The position numbers were made by a program, and so were the translations under genes. 64,000 bases of DNA, taken from NCBI RefSeq assembly GCF_000004075.3, contig NW_022279560.1, positions 124,001 to 188,000 on the forward strand, read 5' to 3'. The notes beneath the pieces were generated by a model. It was given only the letters and a program-made list of their open reading frames with translations. It was not told where the DNA came from and did no database searches. This document shows positions 12,159 through 23,995 of this stretch, piece by piece (the stretch's first letter is position 1; each line of letters begins with the position of its first letter). This DNA is from Cucumis sativus (lineage: Eukaryota; Streptophyta; Magnoliopsida; Cucurbitales; Cucurbitaceae).

Positions 12159-15100
12159 GTCCACTCAGAATCGGACCACCCAGCACCTAGACGTGAACTT
12201 TCGAGGCCGCCGACCCCGTTCTAAGTCCGGTCGTTCCTATCTAGGCCATTGTGCCTTTCTTTCGGCGTTTTGGGACGGAACCAAGAAAACGAGTCTGGGC
12301 ATCACCGTTCGGCTTTTAAGGGCAAAAAACTTCGAGACCACTCAGAATCAGACCACCCATTAGCGAGACATGAACTTTCGAGGCCGCCGACCCCATTCTA
12401 AGTCCGGTCGTTCCTTTCTAGGCCACTGTACCTTTCTTTCGGCGTTTTGGGACGGAACCAAGAAACCGAGTCTGGGGCATCACCGTTCAGCTTTTGTGGG
12501 CAAGAAACATCAAGACCACTCAGAATCGGACCACCCAGTAGCTAGATGTGAACTTTCGAGGCCGCCGACCACGTTCTAAGACCGATCGTTCCTTTCTAGG
12601 CCACTGTGCCTATCTTTCGGTGTTTTGGGACGGAACCAAGAAACCGAGTCTGGGGCATCACCGTTCGGCTTTTGTGGGCAAGAAACTTCGAGACCACTCA
12701 GAATCGGACCACCCAGTAGCGAGACGTGAACTTTCGAGGCCGCCGACCCCGTTCTAAGTCTGGTCATTCCTTTCTAGGCCACTATGCCTTTCTTTCGGCG
12801 TTTTGGGACGGAACCAAGAAACCGAGTCTGGGGCATCGCCGTTCAGCTTTTGTGGGCAAGAAACATCGAGACCACTCAGAATCGGACCACCCAGTAGCTA
12901 GACGTGAACTTTCAAGGCCGTCGACCCCGTTCTAAGTCCGGTCGTTCCTTTCTAGGCCACTGTGCCTTTCTTTCAGCGTTTTGGGACGGAACCAAGAAAC
13001 CGAGTCTGGGGCATCACCGTTCGGCTTTTGTGCTCAAGAAACTTCGAGACCACTCAGAATCGGACCACCCAGTAGCTAGACGTGAACTTTCGAGGCCGTC
13101 GACCCCGTTCTAAGTCTGGTCGTTCCTTTCTAGGCCACTCTGCCTGTCTTTCGGCGTTTTGGGACGGAACCAAGTAACCGAGTCTGGGGCATCACGGTTC
13201 GGCTTTTGTGGGCAAAGAAACTTCGAGACCACTCAGAATCAAACCACCCAATAGCTAGACGTGAACTTTCGAGGCTGCCGACCCCATTCTAAGTCCTGTC
13301 GTTCCTTTCTAGGCCACTATGCCTTTCGTTCGGCGTTTTGGGACGGAACCAAGAAATCGAGTCTGGGGCATCACCCTTCGGTTTTTGTGGGCAAGAAACT
13401 TCGAGACCACTCAGAATCGGACCACCCAGTAGCTAGACGTGAACTTTCGAGGCCGCCGACCCCGTTCTAAGTCCGGTTGTTCCTTTCTAGGCCACTCTGC
13501 CTTTCTTTCAGCGTTTTGGGACGGAACCAAGAAACCGAGTCTAGCTCATCACCGTTCGGCTTTTGTGGGCAAGAAACATCGAGACCACTCAGAATCGAAC
13601 CACCCAGTACCTAGACGTGAACTTTCGAGGCCGCCGACTCCGTTCTAAGTTCGGTCGTTCCTTTCTAGGCCAATGTGCCTTTCTTTCGGCATTTTAGGAC
13701 GGAACCAAGAAACCGAGTCTGGGCATCACCGTTCGGCTTTTGTGGGCAAAAAACTTCGAGACCACTCAGAATCGGACCACCCAGTAGCTAGACGTGAACT
13801 TTCGAGGCCCCCGACCCGGTTCTAAGTCCCGTCGTTCCTTTCTAGGCCACTGTGCCTTTCTTTCGGCGTTTTGGGACGGATCCAAGAAACCGAGTTTGGG
13901 GCATTACCGTTCGACTTTTGTGGGCAAGAAACTTCGAGACCACTCAGAATTGGACCACCCAGTAGCTAGACGTGAACTTTCGAGGCCGCCGACCCCGTTC
14001 TAAGTCTGGTCGTTCCTTTCTAGGCCACTGTGCCTTTCTTTCGGCGTTTTGGGACGCAACCAAGAAACCGAGTCTGGGGCATCATCGTTCGGCTTTTGTG
14101 GGCAAGAAACTTTGAGACCACTCAAAGTCGGACCACCCAGTTGCGAGTCTTGAACTTTCGAGGCCACCGACCCCGTTCTAAGTCCGGTCGTTCCTTTCTA
14201 GGCCATTGTGCCTTTCTTTCGGCGTTTTGGGACGCAACCAAGAAACCGAGTTTTGGGGCATCACCGTTTGGCTTTTGTGGGCAAGAAACGTTGAGACCAC
14301 TCAGAATCGGAACACCCAGCAGCAAGACGTGAACTTTCGAGGCCGCCGACCCCGTTCTAAGTCCGGTCGTTCCTTTCTTGGCCACTGTGCCTTTCTTTCG
14401 GCGTTTTGGGACGCAACCAAGAAACCGAGTCTGGGCATCACCGTTCGGCTTTTGTGGGCAAAAAAGTTCGAGACCACTCAGAATCGGACCACCCAGTAGC
14501 TAGACGTGAACTTTCGAGGCCGCCGACCCCGTTCTAAGTCCGGTCGTTCCTTTCTTGGCCACTGTGCCTTTCTTTCGGCGTTTTGGAACGCAACCAAGAA
14601 ACCGAGTCTGGGCATCACCGTTCGGTTTTTGTGGGCAAGAAACTTCGAGACCGGTCAGAATCGGACCATCCAGTAGCAAGACGTGAACTTTCGAGGCCTC
14701 CGACCCCGTTCTAAGTCCGGTCGTTCTTTTCTAGGCCATTGTGCCTTTCTTTCGACGTTTTGGGAGGGAACCAAGAAACCGAGTCTGGGCATCACCGTTC
14801 GGCTTTTGTGGGCAAGAAACTTCGAGACCGTTCAGAATCGGACCACCCAGTAGCCAGACGTGAACTTTCGAGGCCTCCGACCCCGTTCTAAGTACGGTCG
14901 TTCCTTTCTAGGCCATTGTGCCTTTTTTTGGCGTTTTGAGACGAAACCAAGAAACCGAGTCTGGGCATCACCGTTCGGCTTTTGTGGGCAAGAAACTTCG
15001 AGACCGCTCAGAATCGGACCACTCAGTAGCCAGACGTGAACTTTCGAGGCCTCCAACCCCGTTCTAAGTCCGGTCGTTCCTTTCTAGTCCATTGTGCCTT

Positions 15101-15560
15101 TCTTTCGGCGTTTTGCGACGGAACCAAGAAACCGAGTCTGGGGCATCACCGTTCGGCTTTAATGGGCAAGAAACTTCGAGACCGCTCAGAATCGGACCAC
15201 CCAGTAGCCAGACGTGAACTTTCGAGGCCTCTGACCCCGTTCTAAGTCCGGTCGTTCCTTTCTAGGCCATTGTGCCTTTCTTTCGGCGTTTTGGGACAGA
15301 ACCAAGAAAACGAGTCTAGAGCATCACCGTTCGGCTTTTGTGGGCAAGAAACTTCGAGACCGCTCAGAATCGAACCACCCAGTAGCCAGACGTGAACTTT
15401 TGAGGCCTCCGACCCCGTTCTCAGTCCGGCCGTTCCTTTCTAGGCCACTGTGCCTTTCTTTCGACGTTTTGGGATGGAACCAAGAAACCGAGTCTAACGC
15501 ATCACCGTTCGGCTTTTGTGGGAAAGAAACTTCGAGACCACTCAGAATCGGACCACCCAG
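12159..15560. repeat. Satellite DNA array, right block (~178-bp monomer)
   Basis: About 19 more monomers of the same satellite, with a steady 178-bp spacing. They are more uniform than the left block and carry a diagnostic subtype. The left block mostly reads GATCACTCAGAATCGGACCG then CAGTGGTTAGATG. This block reads GACCACTCAGAATCGGACCA then CAGTAGCTAGACG, and often GGCCGCCGACC. The same subtype already appears in the last ~1 kb of the left block (from about 8640 to 9817), so both blocks were probably one array. The array ends at the copia fragment that follows 15560. Short open frames at 178-bp spacing are artefacts. Confidence 0.94.
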
Positions 15561-15862
15561 TTCAATTATATAACACCAACACTCTTCTCACTTGTGGGCT
15601 TGAAATATTTGAAAGGCCCAACAACTGGAAACGGATTTTAATTGGGGAGGAAACGACAATGCGAGGCTTGAACACAAGACCTTCTTGGACCACCTGCTCA
15701 GATACCATATTGAAAGGGAGACAAATAAACACATAACTTTATGTGGAAACCTGTGTACAAGGGAGAATAAATAGAATATATAGAGGAATAAGAAAGGAAA
15801 ATATTTAGGAATTAAGAAAAATATTCCCATAAACTTTTCATAAATATTCTAAGATTCTAACA
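15561..15862 (-). mobile_element. Copia-like LTR plus leader remnant, minus orientation
   Basis: A short LTR (15711-15862) reads on the minus strand from TGTTAGAATCTT to CCCTTTCA, with a TATA-like CTATATATTC in between. Just beyond it, 15696-15707 is GCTCAGATACCA on the plus strand. On the minus strand this is TGGTATCTGAGC, a one-mismatch primer binding site for initiator tRNA-Met. Leader sequence continues to 15561, where it abuts the satellite. No coding region remains. The short LTR and tRNA-Met primer fit a copia-type element. Confidence 0.65.
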
Positions 15863-16434
15863 ATAAAAAGTTCTATTTATTCCAAATTGTGACTGCTCTA
15901 ATGTGCAGTTGTTTTCTGATTCAGATGATTGAGGAGCTTGGTGGTTCTCTCACTGCTGATGGGAGTACAAGCACTCATGTCATTACAGGAAATTTGCGAA
16001 AAACTCTAAATTTTTGTATTGCTCTCTTTTCAGGGTTAGTCTTGCAACCTTAGATGAACACTCTTCTATGTATCCTTTTGGCCTTTGAATACCGATAATC
16101 ATCTCATTTGCACAAAAGTTAGCGATTCCATGCACACAAGGCCTTTGTCGTTATTCTTCCATTGCCTCGTAGTTGTGCTTAGGCTGGAAATTGTTGTGAA
16201 CCTTCTAGATCTAAAAGGGCATAGTTTCTTATTCTACTACCTGTTTACTTTTAATTAAACATCAAAATCAATTCTTATGTTTGATTTGGATTGTATCATG
16301 CTCTTCCTTCTCAGTTGTTTATATCGTGATGGTGGGTAGTGGTTGTTAAGACAACCATTAGGCTAATTTGGGTTTCAGGCTTACTTTTCCCATTTTACGT
16401 ATAAAATGGCTCAAGCTCACTAATGAAAGATATT

Positions 16435-18899
16435 TGTTGGCTAGCTAGGGTAATTAGATATTTAGGAAGTTACTAGTAGTTCTTGTGTAAGTGTGGTTAC
16501 TAGTAGTTATTATGTAAGTGTGGTAACTAGGGTGGTTACATGTTATTATAAATGGAGGGAGGGTAAGTTGGGAGAATTTTGGGGAGTGATATAACGCTTG
16601 GTGAGAGTACTCAAGAGGAGGGTTCCAAGTGCTTTATACTTGGTTTTATTTTGATTTCTTATAGTTACATTATAATAAATTCAGATCTCTGTCTTGTTAG
16701 GAAGTATATGTCTCCAATATTATTTAAATACGTATAGAAGAATTAAAAAGGGTAATATTGACCCACACGAGAATATAGAGAGATTATAGGAGGAGATCTT
16801 TCCCATTAGTTTGTTAGTAAAGCAAAATAAAAGGAGGAAAGAGGAGGAGAAAGGGACAAAATTCCAAAGAAGTAGAGGTTGCCGTCTTTCGTGCTCGGGA
16901 GAAGTAGAGGGTCCAAGTCAAGTTCTTTTTATTGTTTGTTTTGGTCATTTCATGGTTTGTGGTTTTGTTCTAGTTTTTCTTGTTCTTTGTGGATCCTCAC
17001 TGAAGTGTGCCTTTAGGAAGTAGATGTGAGTGATTTTTTATTCTCTATACTGTAATTCGTTGAGGTAATTCAATAAAGTAAGATACACTTGCCGTATATT
17101 TACAGTATCTTAACAAATTGGTATCAGAGCGTTTTAACATGGGAGAACTATGAGCAGCACAAAAAACGGATCGAAGAGAAGTTGGAGACCTCTAATAAGG
17201 AAATCTCGGATACAAGTAGTTACACAAGTTGCTGCAAGTGAATAAAACTTGTTATCCTTGCCAGAAAGCATCGAAAGACTGGTCATCTAGTTGGAAAAAC
17301 AAGAACGGTTGCTAAATGCATCGAAGAATAGCAGAAGATAATTCGAAAATCTCCGAAGAATGGAAGGATCGTCGAGCAAAGGACCAACGATTGAGAGTAG
17401 AAGGGAGGTAAGACATTGAAGGAAATCAAGGTAGAAGGTAAAACAAATAACTTTAAAAGGGATGAAAACTCGAACGATCATAGCATTCAAGAAGGTTGAA
17501 ATCCTGTGTTCAGTGGCACTGATATGGATTGTTTTATTTAGAACGGATTGGAATCTTCAGGTCCATAAATCGATGGATTCCAAGAAGTTGCTAAATCCAT
17601 AGAAGAATCGAGGAAAACGCGATTGCAACGGTTATACAACGAAGGTGAAGAGATGGCAAAGAGTGACCAAGAAGAAACTATAGAGGAAGGTCGACGAGAT
17701 TACCTGTGAGGCTCGAAATGAAGACGCGAGTGGAGAAAAATTTGTTGGCTCAAAGAAACACAAAATGGCTGGTTGCAATGGAGAAAGAAGAAGCCGACAG
17801 TTACCGGTCTACAGAGGCTCGAGAAGGTGGTCTGGAATAGGTGAATCACGTGACGAGAAGAAGTTGCACACATGATGTGACAATGACGTGGTAGAAATTG
17901 GTAGGAAAGAGGATTAGGTGGAGAAAAATTTGTTGCTCAAAGAAACACAAAATGGCTGGTTGCAATGGAGAAAGAAGAAGCCGACAGTTACCGGTCTACA
18001 GAGGCTCGAGAAGGTGGTCTGGAATAGGGTGAATCACGTGACAAGGAAGAAGTTGCTGCACACATGATGGTGACAATGACGTGGTAGAAATTGGTAGGAA
18101 AAGAGGATTAGGACAAAAGTAACAATCTTGGTTTTACTATTTCAAGTGGCTTCAACTTACTCTAAATGAGCTTCAACTTATTCTAAATAAAACATTGGGG
18201 CACATCATTTTGTAGATGAAGTGGGTGGAGAGTTCCAAAAATAGAGGGAAGAAAAACGTGTATGTAGGTGGGTCCTAGGAATGAAACCGCGCAATATGAT
18301 TTGGTCTTGACGCAACACTTTGATTATGGCCGAGCCCACTAGAGATGAAGAGTTTGAAAATTAAACACTTGTTGGTGATATGCAAAGGTTAACTAAGACA
18401 ATGTGTTTTGGAAAAGGAAAATTCAAGTACATTGGGCTGCTTTGTGGGCTGAAGTCAATGGACCTTATTGGAATCAAGAGTTTTTCAAAGCCGAAGGGAG
18501 GATTTCTTTTTCAACATTGAAGAGCAGAATGCTGGGGATTGTTTGCAATTAAAAGAGAAAAAAAGAAAGGAGGCCTTGATCATGTTTGTAAGCACACCTT
18601 GAGGACAAGGTGTTTTGAAGGATCGGGTAATGTTAGATACTTAGATTATTATAAGGTTAGGGGTATAAGGGTAATTAGATATTTAGAAAGTTACTAGTAG
18701 TTATTATGTAAGTGTGGTTACATCTTATTATAAATGGAGGGAGGGTAAGTGAGGGGAAATTCTGGGGAGTGATCTAGGGCTTGGGTGAGAGTACTCAAGA
18801 GGGAGGTTCCAAGTGCCTTATACTTGGTTTTATCTTGTATTTTCTTATAGTTCATTATAATAAATTAAGATCTTGTTCTTGTTTGGAAGTATCCTAACA
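16435..18899 (+). mobile_element. Decayed LTR retrotransposon in the BRCT intron
   Basis: Two related ~270-bp flanks share TAGATATTTAG(G/A)AAGTTACTAG, TATAAATGGAGGGAGGGTAAG and TTCCAAGTGC(T/C)TTATACTTGG. The 3' copy is clean (18631-18899, TGTTAGATAC to ATCCTAACA). The 5' copy starts near 16435 and is interrupted after about 16710 by roughly 390 bp that also looks like an LTR end (ATCTTAACA at 17113). Directly after it, TGGTATCAGAGC at 17117-17128 is an exact tRNA-iMet primer binding site. The interior has a degenerate gag-like stretch with many stops. Before the 3' LTR, CTTGAGGACAAGGTG reads LEDKV, a common C-terminal motif of gypsy pol. The flanking 5-mers do not match, so no TSD can be claimed. 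Confidence 0.7.
17731..18111 (+). repeat. Tandem duplication (~188 bp x 2)
   Basis: Two adjacent copies, starting at 17731 and 17919 with TGGAGAAAAATTTGTTG, both end in GGATTAGG. They differ mostly by single-base indels (for example GGCTC/GCTC and AATAGG/AATAGGG). They lie inside the decayed LTR element. Confidence 0.85.
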
Positions 18900-19733
18900 G
18901 AATTCCTCTAGAAGGTCTCATGTTAGCGAATGATAATCTGCGTTAAGTGTGTATTTGTAGGAGTTCTTCTCCCGGGCATCTATGGTTGATATTCTTTACC
19001 TTTCAATATATCAAAGCCAAGGATTCTTTTGCATTTCTCTATGCTTTTTCTTTACCCTTTATGCTTTTTTCAGTTATATTTGAGAGTAGTATTTCATTTC
19101 TTTCATGTGAAATGTTGAACTTCAGTAGTGTGGAGAGTGGAACGTAATATCTTACCTTTTATATTAGTAAACTTGATTTTAAGCAATGTGTTTTTGAAGA
19201 TTTTATGTTGTAGAATGTTTTTTGTTCTTCAAGCTACTGTTCTTAACTTTATTTTCTCCTGTTAATGTTCTCAATGATTATCGAGCATATGCATTACCAT
19301 GTGGCTTCAAGTGTGTCAGTGTGCTCTTGCTCATAATTTTTACTATATCTTGTTACTAAAATTGCAAGTTAATTGCAAATTACTCAGAGCTTGGATTTTC
19401 TCCTCCAGTTTAAAGGAAACCTAACGGGAAGGCAGATTTGGTAAGTTCGAATGGCTTGCTAGTATCAAAGCGTAATGTATTTTCTTCCACTTATGTTTTT
19501 CATCCTACCTAATTTTTGTGATTGATTAATTCCTTATTGATCTGCAGACGAGTTGCCTTACATACTAAATGATGATGACTATATCGAAGTATCGAGCCAG
19601 CCTAAAAGCTGCAGTTCTCAGGGCAAAAGCATGTTCTTGAGCTTTATTTGAAGGGTATGATGTTTGCATATCAGCTCACGCTCAACCACCACCTAAAACT
19701 CTATCCCTGATAGTCAAGTCAACCGGTGGAAAT

Positions 19734-20835
19734 GTAAGTTCTCTGTTATTGTACAAATCTCGAGTACTAGGTTTGGTTCTCTATATTACATATACAACCA
19801 CTATAATATGGCTATCCTCCCATCTAATGAAGACGTGAAGTTCTCAACAAACAAGCACGTATACGAATTCTAGACATGGGTCAATAAATCATAGACATGG
19901 TGACGTGTCATTTTTTTCTAAAAAATATAGGATAGTGCTAGAACACAGTTTTAATATATATAATTTAAAAAGTATGTATCATATTTATATAGAAATTCAA
20001 AGTCAATAAGTTTATGTATTTATATGCTTAAAAATAAGCTTGTCCTTCACTCAAAACTTATTCAAAGCCAAGAGTTTAATATGTGTGTTGACCAATCTTG
20101 ACCTTTATTGCATTGGAATACTTGTTGTCTAACACATCTACTGTACTAACTAGTGTTCAACACGTGTTCTCCGAGTGTTCCATACATATTGTTTATTGAT
20201 ACACTAGCCAAACTAGAGTGTATGTGCTTCTTAAGTCTTTAATATTTATGTTTGTTTTGATCCTAGGAATTGAGCATGTAATGTAAAAAGTCTATGCACA
20301 AGGGTCATATGGCCATCTCCGTGTTTCTTTAATTATCAAATTTGTTCAAGTTTTTAATTGTCTCTAGATCGAAATTTGGAGTTATTTTTTGTGATTTGGT
20401 TTACAAATACATACATTCATGTTTCTAATTATGATTAGATTGTTTTCTGCTTGCAACATTTTATTGTTTAGCTTGTCTTTGATCTTGAACTTACTATTAT
20501 GTTGATTTAAATTCCATTTTAGCCTTAGAACTTTCAAAACATCCATTTTAATCATCGAGCTTCCAAAACGTAGCCAACTAACGATTTTAGTATTTTGTAA
20601 ATTATTTTATCAACTAATATTCATTTATCCAATACTCATCGGTCATTTCTGCTATATGTGATTGGAATATATCTCATAGGAATCATTTTGAAAGTTGGGA
20701 AAAGATGGAAAATTTTAGGGACTAGAACAAGAATTTGTTTAATATTTTTTGATAGGGTGAATTCTTGCAATTTCCTTGTAGTATATACATAATTTTTTCT
20801 CTCATTTGGCAAATTCATTATGCTTGAAAATTTAG
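19734..20835 (+). other. Last intron of the BRCT remnant
   Basis: This runs from a GTAAGT donor to a TTTAG acceptor. It is AT-rich, and I see no gene or recognisable transposon in it. Confidence 0.6.
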
Positions 20836-21024
20836 GTGATTCATGAGCTAGATAAAGTAAACAACGTATGGAAGACGATCTTTGTGGCTTGTGAGGAAGA
20901 CGTGGAGGAAGCCTTGGTGGCCGTACAAAAAGGGATATGGACTTTCAACGTTGAATGGCTAATGGCATGTATAATGAGACCAGAAGTTGACCTGGAGGCC
21001 CCTCAATTTGCTGAGTCCCTATGA

Positions 21025-21999
21025 GAAACAAGGTCACCCTAACTTTCAGTTTTGAACAAGCAGCAGCCAGCCATTTCGTCCTTGTGTAAATCCACTCTTT
21101 TCTCAACTCACTCTAATTTGGTACATAAACAAACTCTGATCGCTCCATCTCTATATTCATCAGTACATAAAAGACGATAAGTTTATTCATGGAGAAAGTT
21201 GGATGTAAGTATGTTTTAGGAATGGTCCTTCATTTAGTAACTTTGGGAATTGTAAAAATGAGGTAATGAAGTTCTATCAAGTTGAATGTTCTTGTTTATG
21301 TTGGATGAGACTGATTCTTGGATACCAGAATTAACTTGAAGTACGTGTTTGAGTTCCATTGGAGTGATTAGAGAAAAAATGTTCCTTTAAAAAGGGTAAT
21401 TTTTTTATGTAGACTTTCTTTTTATTAAAATTGCTTAAAATACAATTTGAGAGTATTTCAATAGCTTTCAAAGAGTTGTCAAACACTTGTAGTTTTTCTA
21501 AAATAACATATTTTCAAAATTAATTACTGTAATAGTTAAACAAAAGATTCTTTCCCTTAGAACTTTTAAAGTTTGTCTAGTTACCTCTTAAACCTTTCAA
21601 TTGTTTAATAGGTCTTTCAATTTTATGTTTTAAGTGTCTATAAATTTTGATTTTTTTTTATTTGTTAGATATAAATCTGAAGAAATGAATAAAGTAGATT
21701 TGTAAGTTTAAAATAGTTTAAAAGTTGAGAAATTAAATTTGTAGTTTAAAAAGTTGGAGTAAATAGTTTGTGTTAAGTCGGGTTGTGATATTTTATTTAT
21801 TTATTTTAATAATAGAAGAGAGGGAGACGAAAACTGCAAACTGAAGGGAGAAGAAGCGGTGGCTGACTTTGTATATTTCTCCTTTCTTTTCAATTTGAGA
21901 AAATTTCTTTGCAATTCACTTTGAAAAGGAAATGAATATTTCTCCCTCAGACTTATCTCTCTCTTCTTTTCAATTTATTTTCAATTTTTTTGTGTGCTT
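21025..21999. other. AT-rich intergenic stretch downstream of the BRCT remnant
   Basis: Low GC, with T-rich runs and no supported coding region. The first ~250 bp could be the old 3' UTR of the BRCT gene. The far end may contain the degenerate left part of the next LTR, but no clean TG boundary is visible. Confidence 0.4.
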
Positions 22000-23534
22000 C
22001 TCACAGTGTATGCATAATCTCTCTTTTCTTCCTTCTCTTTTCCTTCTCCAATCAACTTCACCACCGTCTTCCACCTACACCGAACGTCAAGCAAATTTTT
22101 TCCTATCGTCGCATAACCGTTAGCCCGAGTCACTCCAGTTCTGTCACGCCATGTATGTTTAGATCTGAATTGTTCGGTTATTTGTTGCACCGATCCGTCT
22201 CCGTTAGAATTTGATTCTCCACAATTTGGGTAAGTTATGGAATTTACATATAGAGTGAATTGAATGGATTAAATTGTTTGTGGAAGTGATTGATTTCTCT
22301 TCAATTATGTTTAGGTCGGTTCGTTGCACTTTAGTTTGAAAAAGAAGCTTAAGTAAGGTTATAAGGTAAGGGATTCTCTACTACTGGACTCACCTATAGT
22401 TTTGAATTGTGCTGTCTGTATAGTTACCTCTGATTGAGTAAAGATGTCAAAACGATATATATACATATGGATGTAGACTTGGTGTTGAATGTATACTGTG
22501 AATGACTGAAAAAAAAAATATATACATGGATTGATGTAGACTTGATGTTGAATGCATATTGTGATTGTCTGGAATATATATATATGTATGGATGTAGACA
22601 GGACGACAATTGTAGATTGTGTTTGTATGGAATGTGGATGTGAACTTGTGATTGTCGTTTAGATTGGGTGTAGGTTATACTAAAGTAGGGCTGTGTACTG
22701 GTGAATTGAGGGGTGTTATAACTATATAGTTTGATTGACTGATGTATTGATATGTTACTGGCGGACATTGGGCTCAAGTGAGATAGGTTGACTATTAGGT
22801 GTTAAGTGAAAGGATTATATGTTGAAGTAGCTGGACTGTACTATGAATGAGTGTTAAGATGTTTAGAATGGATTGAGGGGAAAATTGTTAGATTTCTATT
22901 GGGTAGTTACCTTGCGGGTGTCCTACGGGATCACCACCTGATATGTGCATCCTTCGATAGCACTAGATGATATGTGCATCCTTCGAGAGCATTAGACTGA
23001 TATGTGTTTCTGCAGAACAGTAGACTGATTTATGCGTCCTTTGAGGTGTTAGACTGATTATGTGTATCCTACGGGATCACAAGACTGTGACTGTGCAGGG
23101 TACCCCAATAGGAAGTTAACAGTTTCTTTTTCCCCTAATGGGACCAATAGCGGGTCTCTTATTGGGTATGTTTATACTCATCCTTTCATGTTTAACTATT
23201 TCAGGCAAAGGTAACAAAGGAGGTAGACCGACGAGGGACAAGAAGGAGACGTGATTGCCATAAGGGAATGTTCTTCAAATGCTTTCGCTTTATGTTTCTT
23301 GTTTTTCCTTTGTACATGAGGTTGTTTAAAAGTTTTGTGATGGAACTGAGTTTACGAACTGTTGTTTTGTAAATAGTACTTTTAAAGTTTTGGTTATTTG
23401 AAATAGGGCCCGAACTTAAGTTTGTTTTCTTTGATCGTATGATTTCAAGTGAATTTTACTATAATTTGTGTCAATCAAGGTCTCTTTGTCCAAATTAATG
23501 ACTTCAACTTAGTTCGAAAAGTTGGATCGTTACA
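22000..23534 (+). mobile_element. LTR of the TGTAACG gypsy family, plus orientation, left edge unclear
   Basis: From about 22203 the sequence follows the other family LTRs (GGGTAAGTTATGGAATTTAC, then GGTAAGGGATTCTCTAC). The hairpin-repeat block lies at 22911-23100, and the copy ends at 23534 in GTTGGATCGTTACA. The left part is pyrimidine-rich, as in the other copies, but diverged, so 22000 is approximate. Nothing internal to an element follows, so this is a solo or truncated LTR. Open frames within it are not genes. Confidence 0.75.
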
Positions 23535-23990
23535 ACAAATTTTAAGTATTAATGTAAGAATTATGTACTTCATTATAAAGATCGATAGTTTAAAGTTTTT
23601 TACGATAATTTACATGGAATTACACGATCAGTTACCACTATCAATAGAATCACTTACAAATATTAACACGATCGTGTACCGATAACAAGACGATTGTTTA
23701 CACTATTCAATACGATCACCAATATCATATGATCGTGTACCCATGTCAACACGATAATTTATTTTAATCAATATTATCATTTACCGTTGTTAAATGGTCG
23801 TTTATCATGGTTAATAGGATCGTTTAATGTATATTATTTCATTGCACGATCGTTTACTTATTCTTGCATTGTGTTTAGTATTATCATTTTGTACATTTTA
23901 TTCTTTTATTCAGTAATAAATGTATATCTATGTCTATCTATTTCTTTCTATCCCAATTAAATACTTAATTTTTTTTTTTTTTTACAGATT
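23535..23990. repeat. AT-rich zone with dispersed ACGATCGT-type motifs
   Basis: About ten variants of a motif like ACGATCGTTTAC (also GATCGTGTACC and GACGATTGTTTACAC) occur irregularly between 23618 and 23870, many of them semi-palindromic. The motif returns at 30120-30260. No coding potential. It lies just upstream of the Mutator-like remnant. Confidence 0.55.
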
Positions 23991-23995
23991 ATAAT

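Larger units (their letters stand above)
15925..21024 (+). pseudogene. BRCT-domain protein gene remnant (four exons)
   Basis: Four exon-like blocks with GT/AG borders and matching phase spell the C-terminal part of a plant multi-BRCT protein. It is like the Arabidopsis At4g02110 type, from memory of the family. The exons are 15925-16034 (MIEELGGSLTADGSTSTHV), 19388-19440 (AWIFSSSLKET), 19548-19733 (ELPYILNDDDYI, later AHAQPPPKTLSLIVKSTGGN) and 20836-21024 (VIHELDKVNNVWKTIFVACE to QFAESL, then TGA). BRCT domains bind phosphopeptides, usually in DNA-damage and chromatin proteins. The second exon has an in-frame TAA. The third has a one-base frameshift after DDDYI and an in-frame TGA, so the reading frame is broken three times. 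The 5' part of the gene is missing, because the upstream side is a retroelement and satellite. The first visible intron (16035-19387) carries an LTR element. The last exon is intact and well conserved, so decay is probably recent. Confidence 0.85.

Noticed and set aside
1..15560. CRISPR-like or rDNA spacer interpretation of the regular repeats
   Set aside because: There are no unique spacers between repeats, the monomers are contiguous and diverging, and no rRNA coding sequence adjoins them.
16811..17023. 70-codon frame inside the decayed LTR element
   Set aside because: No resemblance to gag or pol. It lies in the interrupted 5' LTR region.
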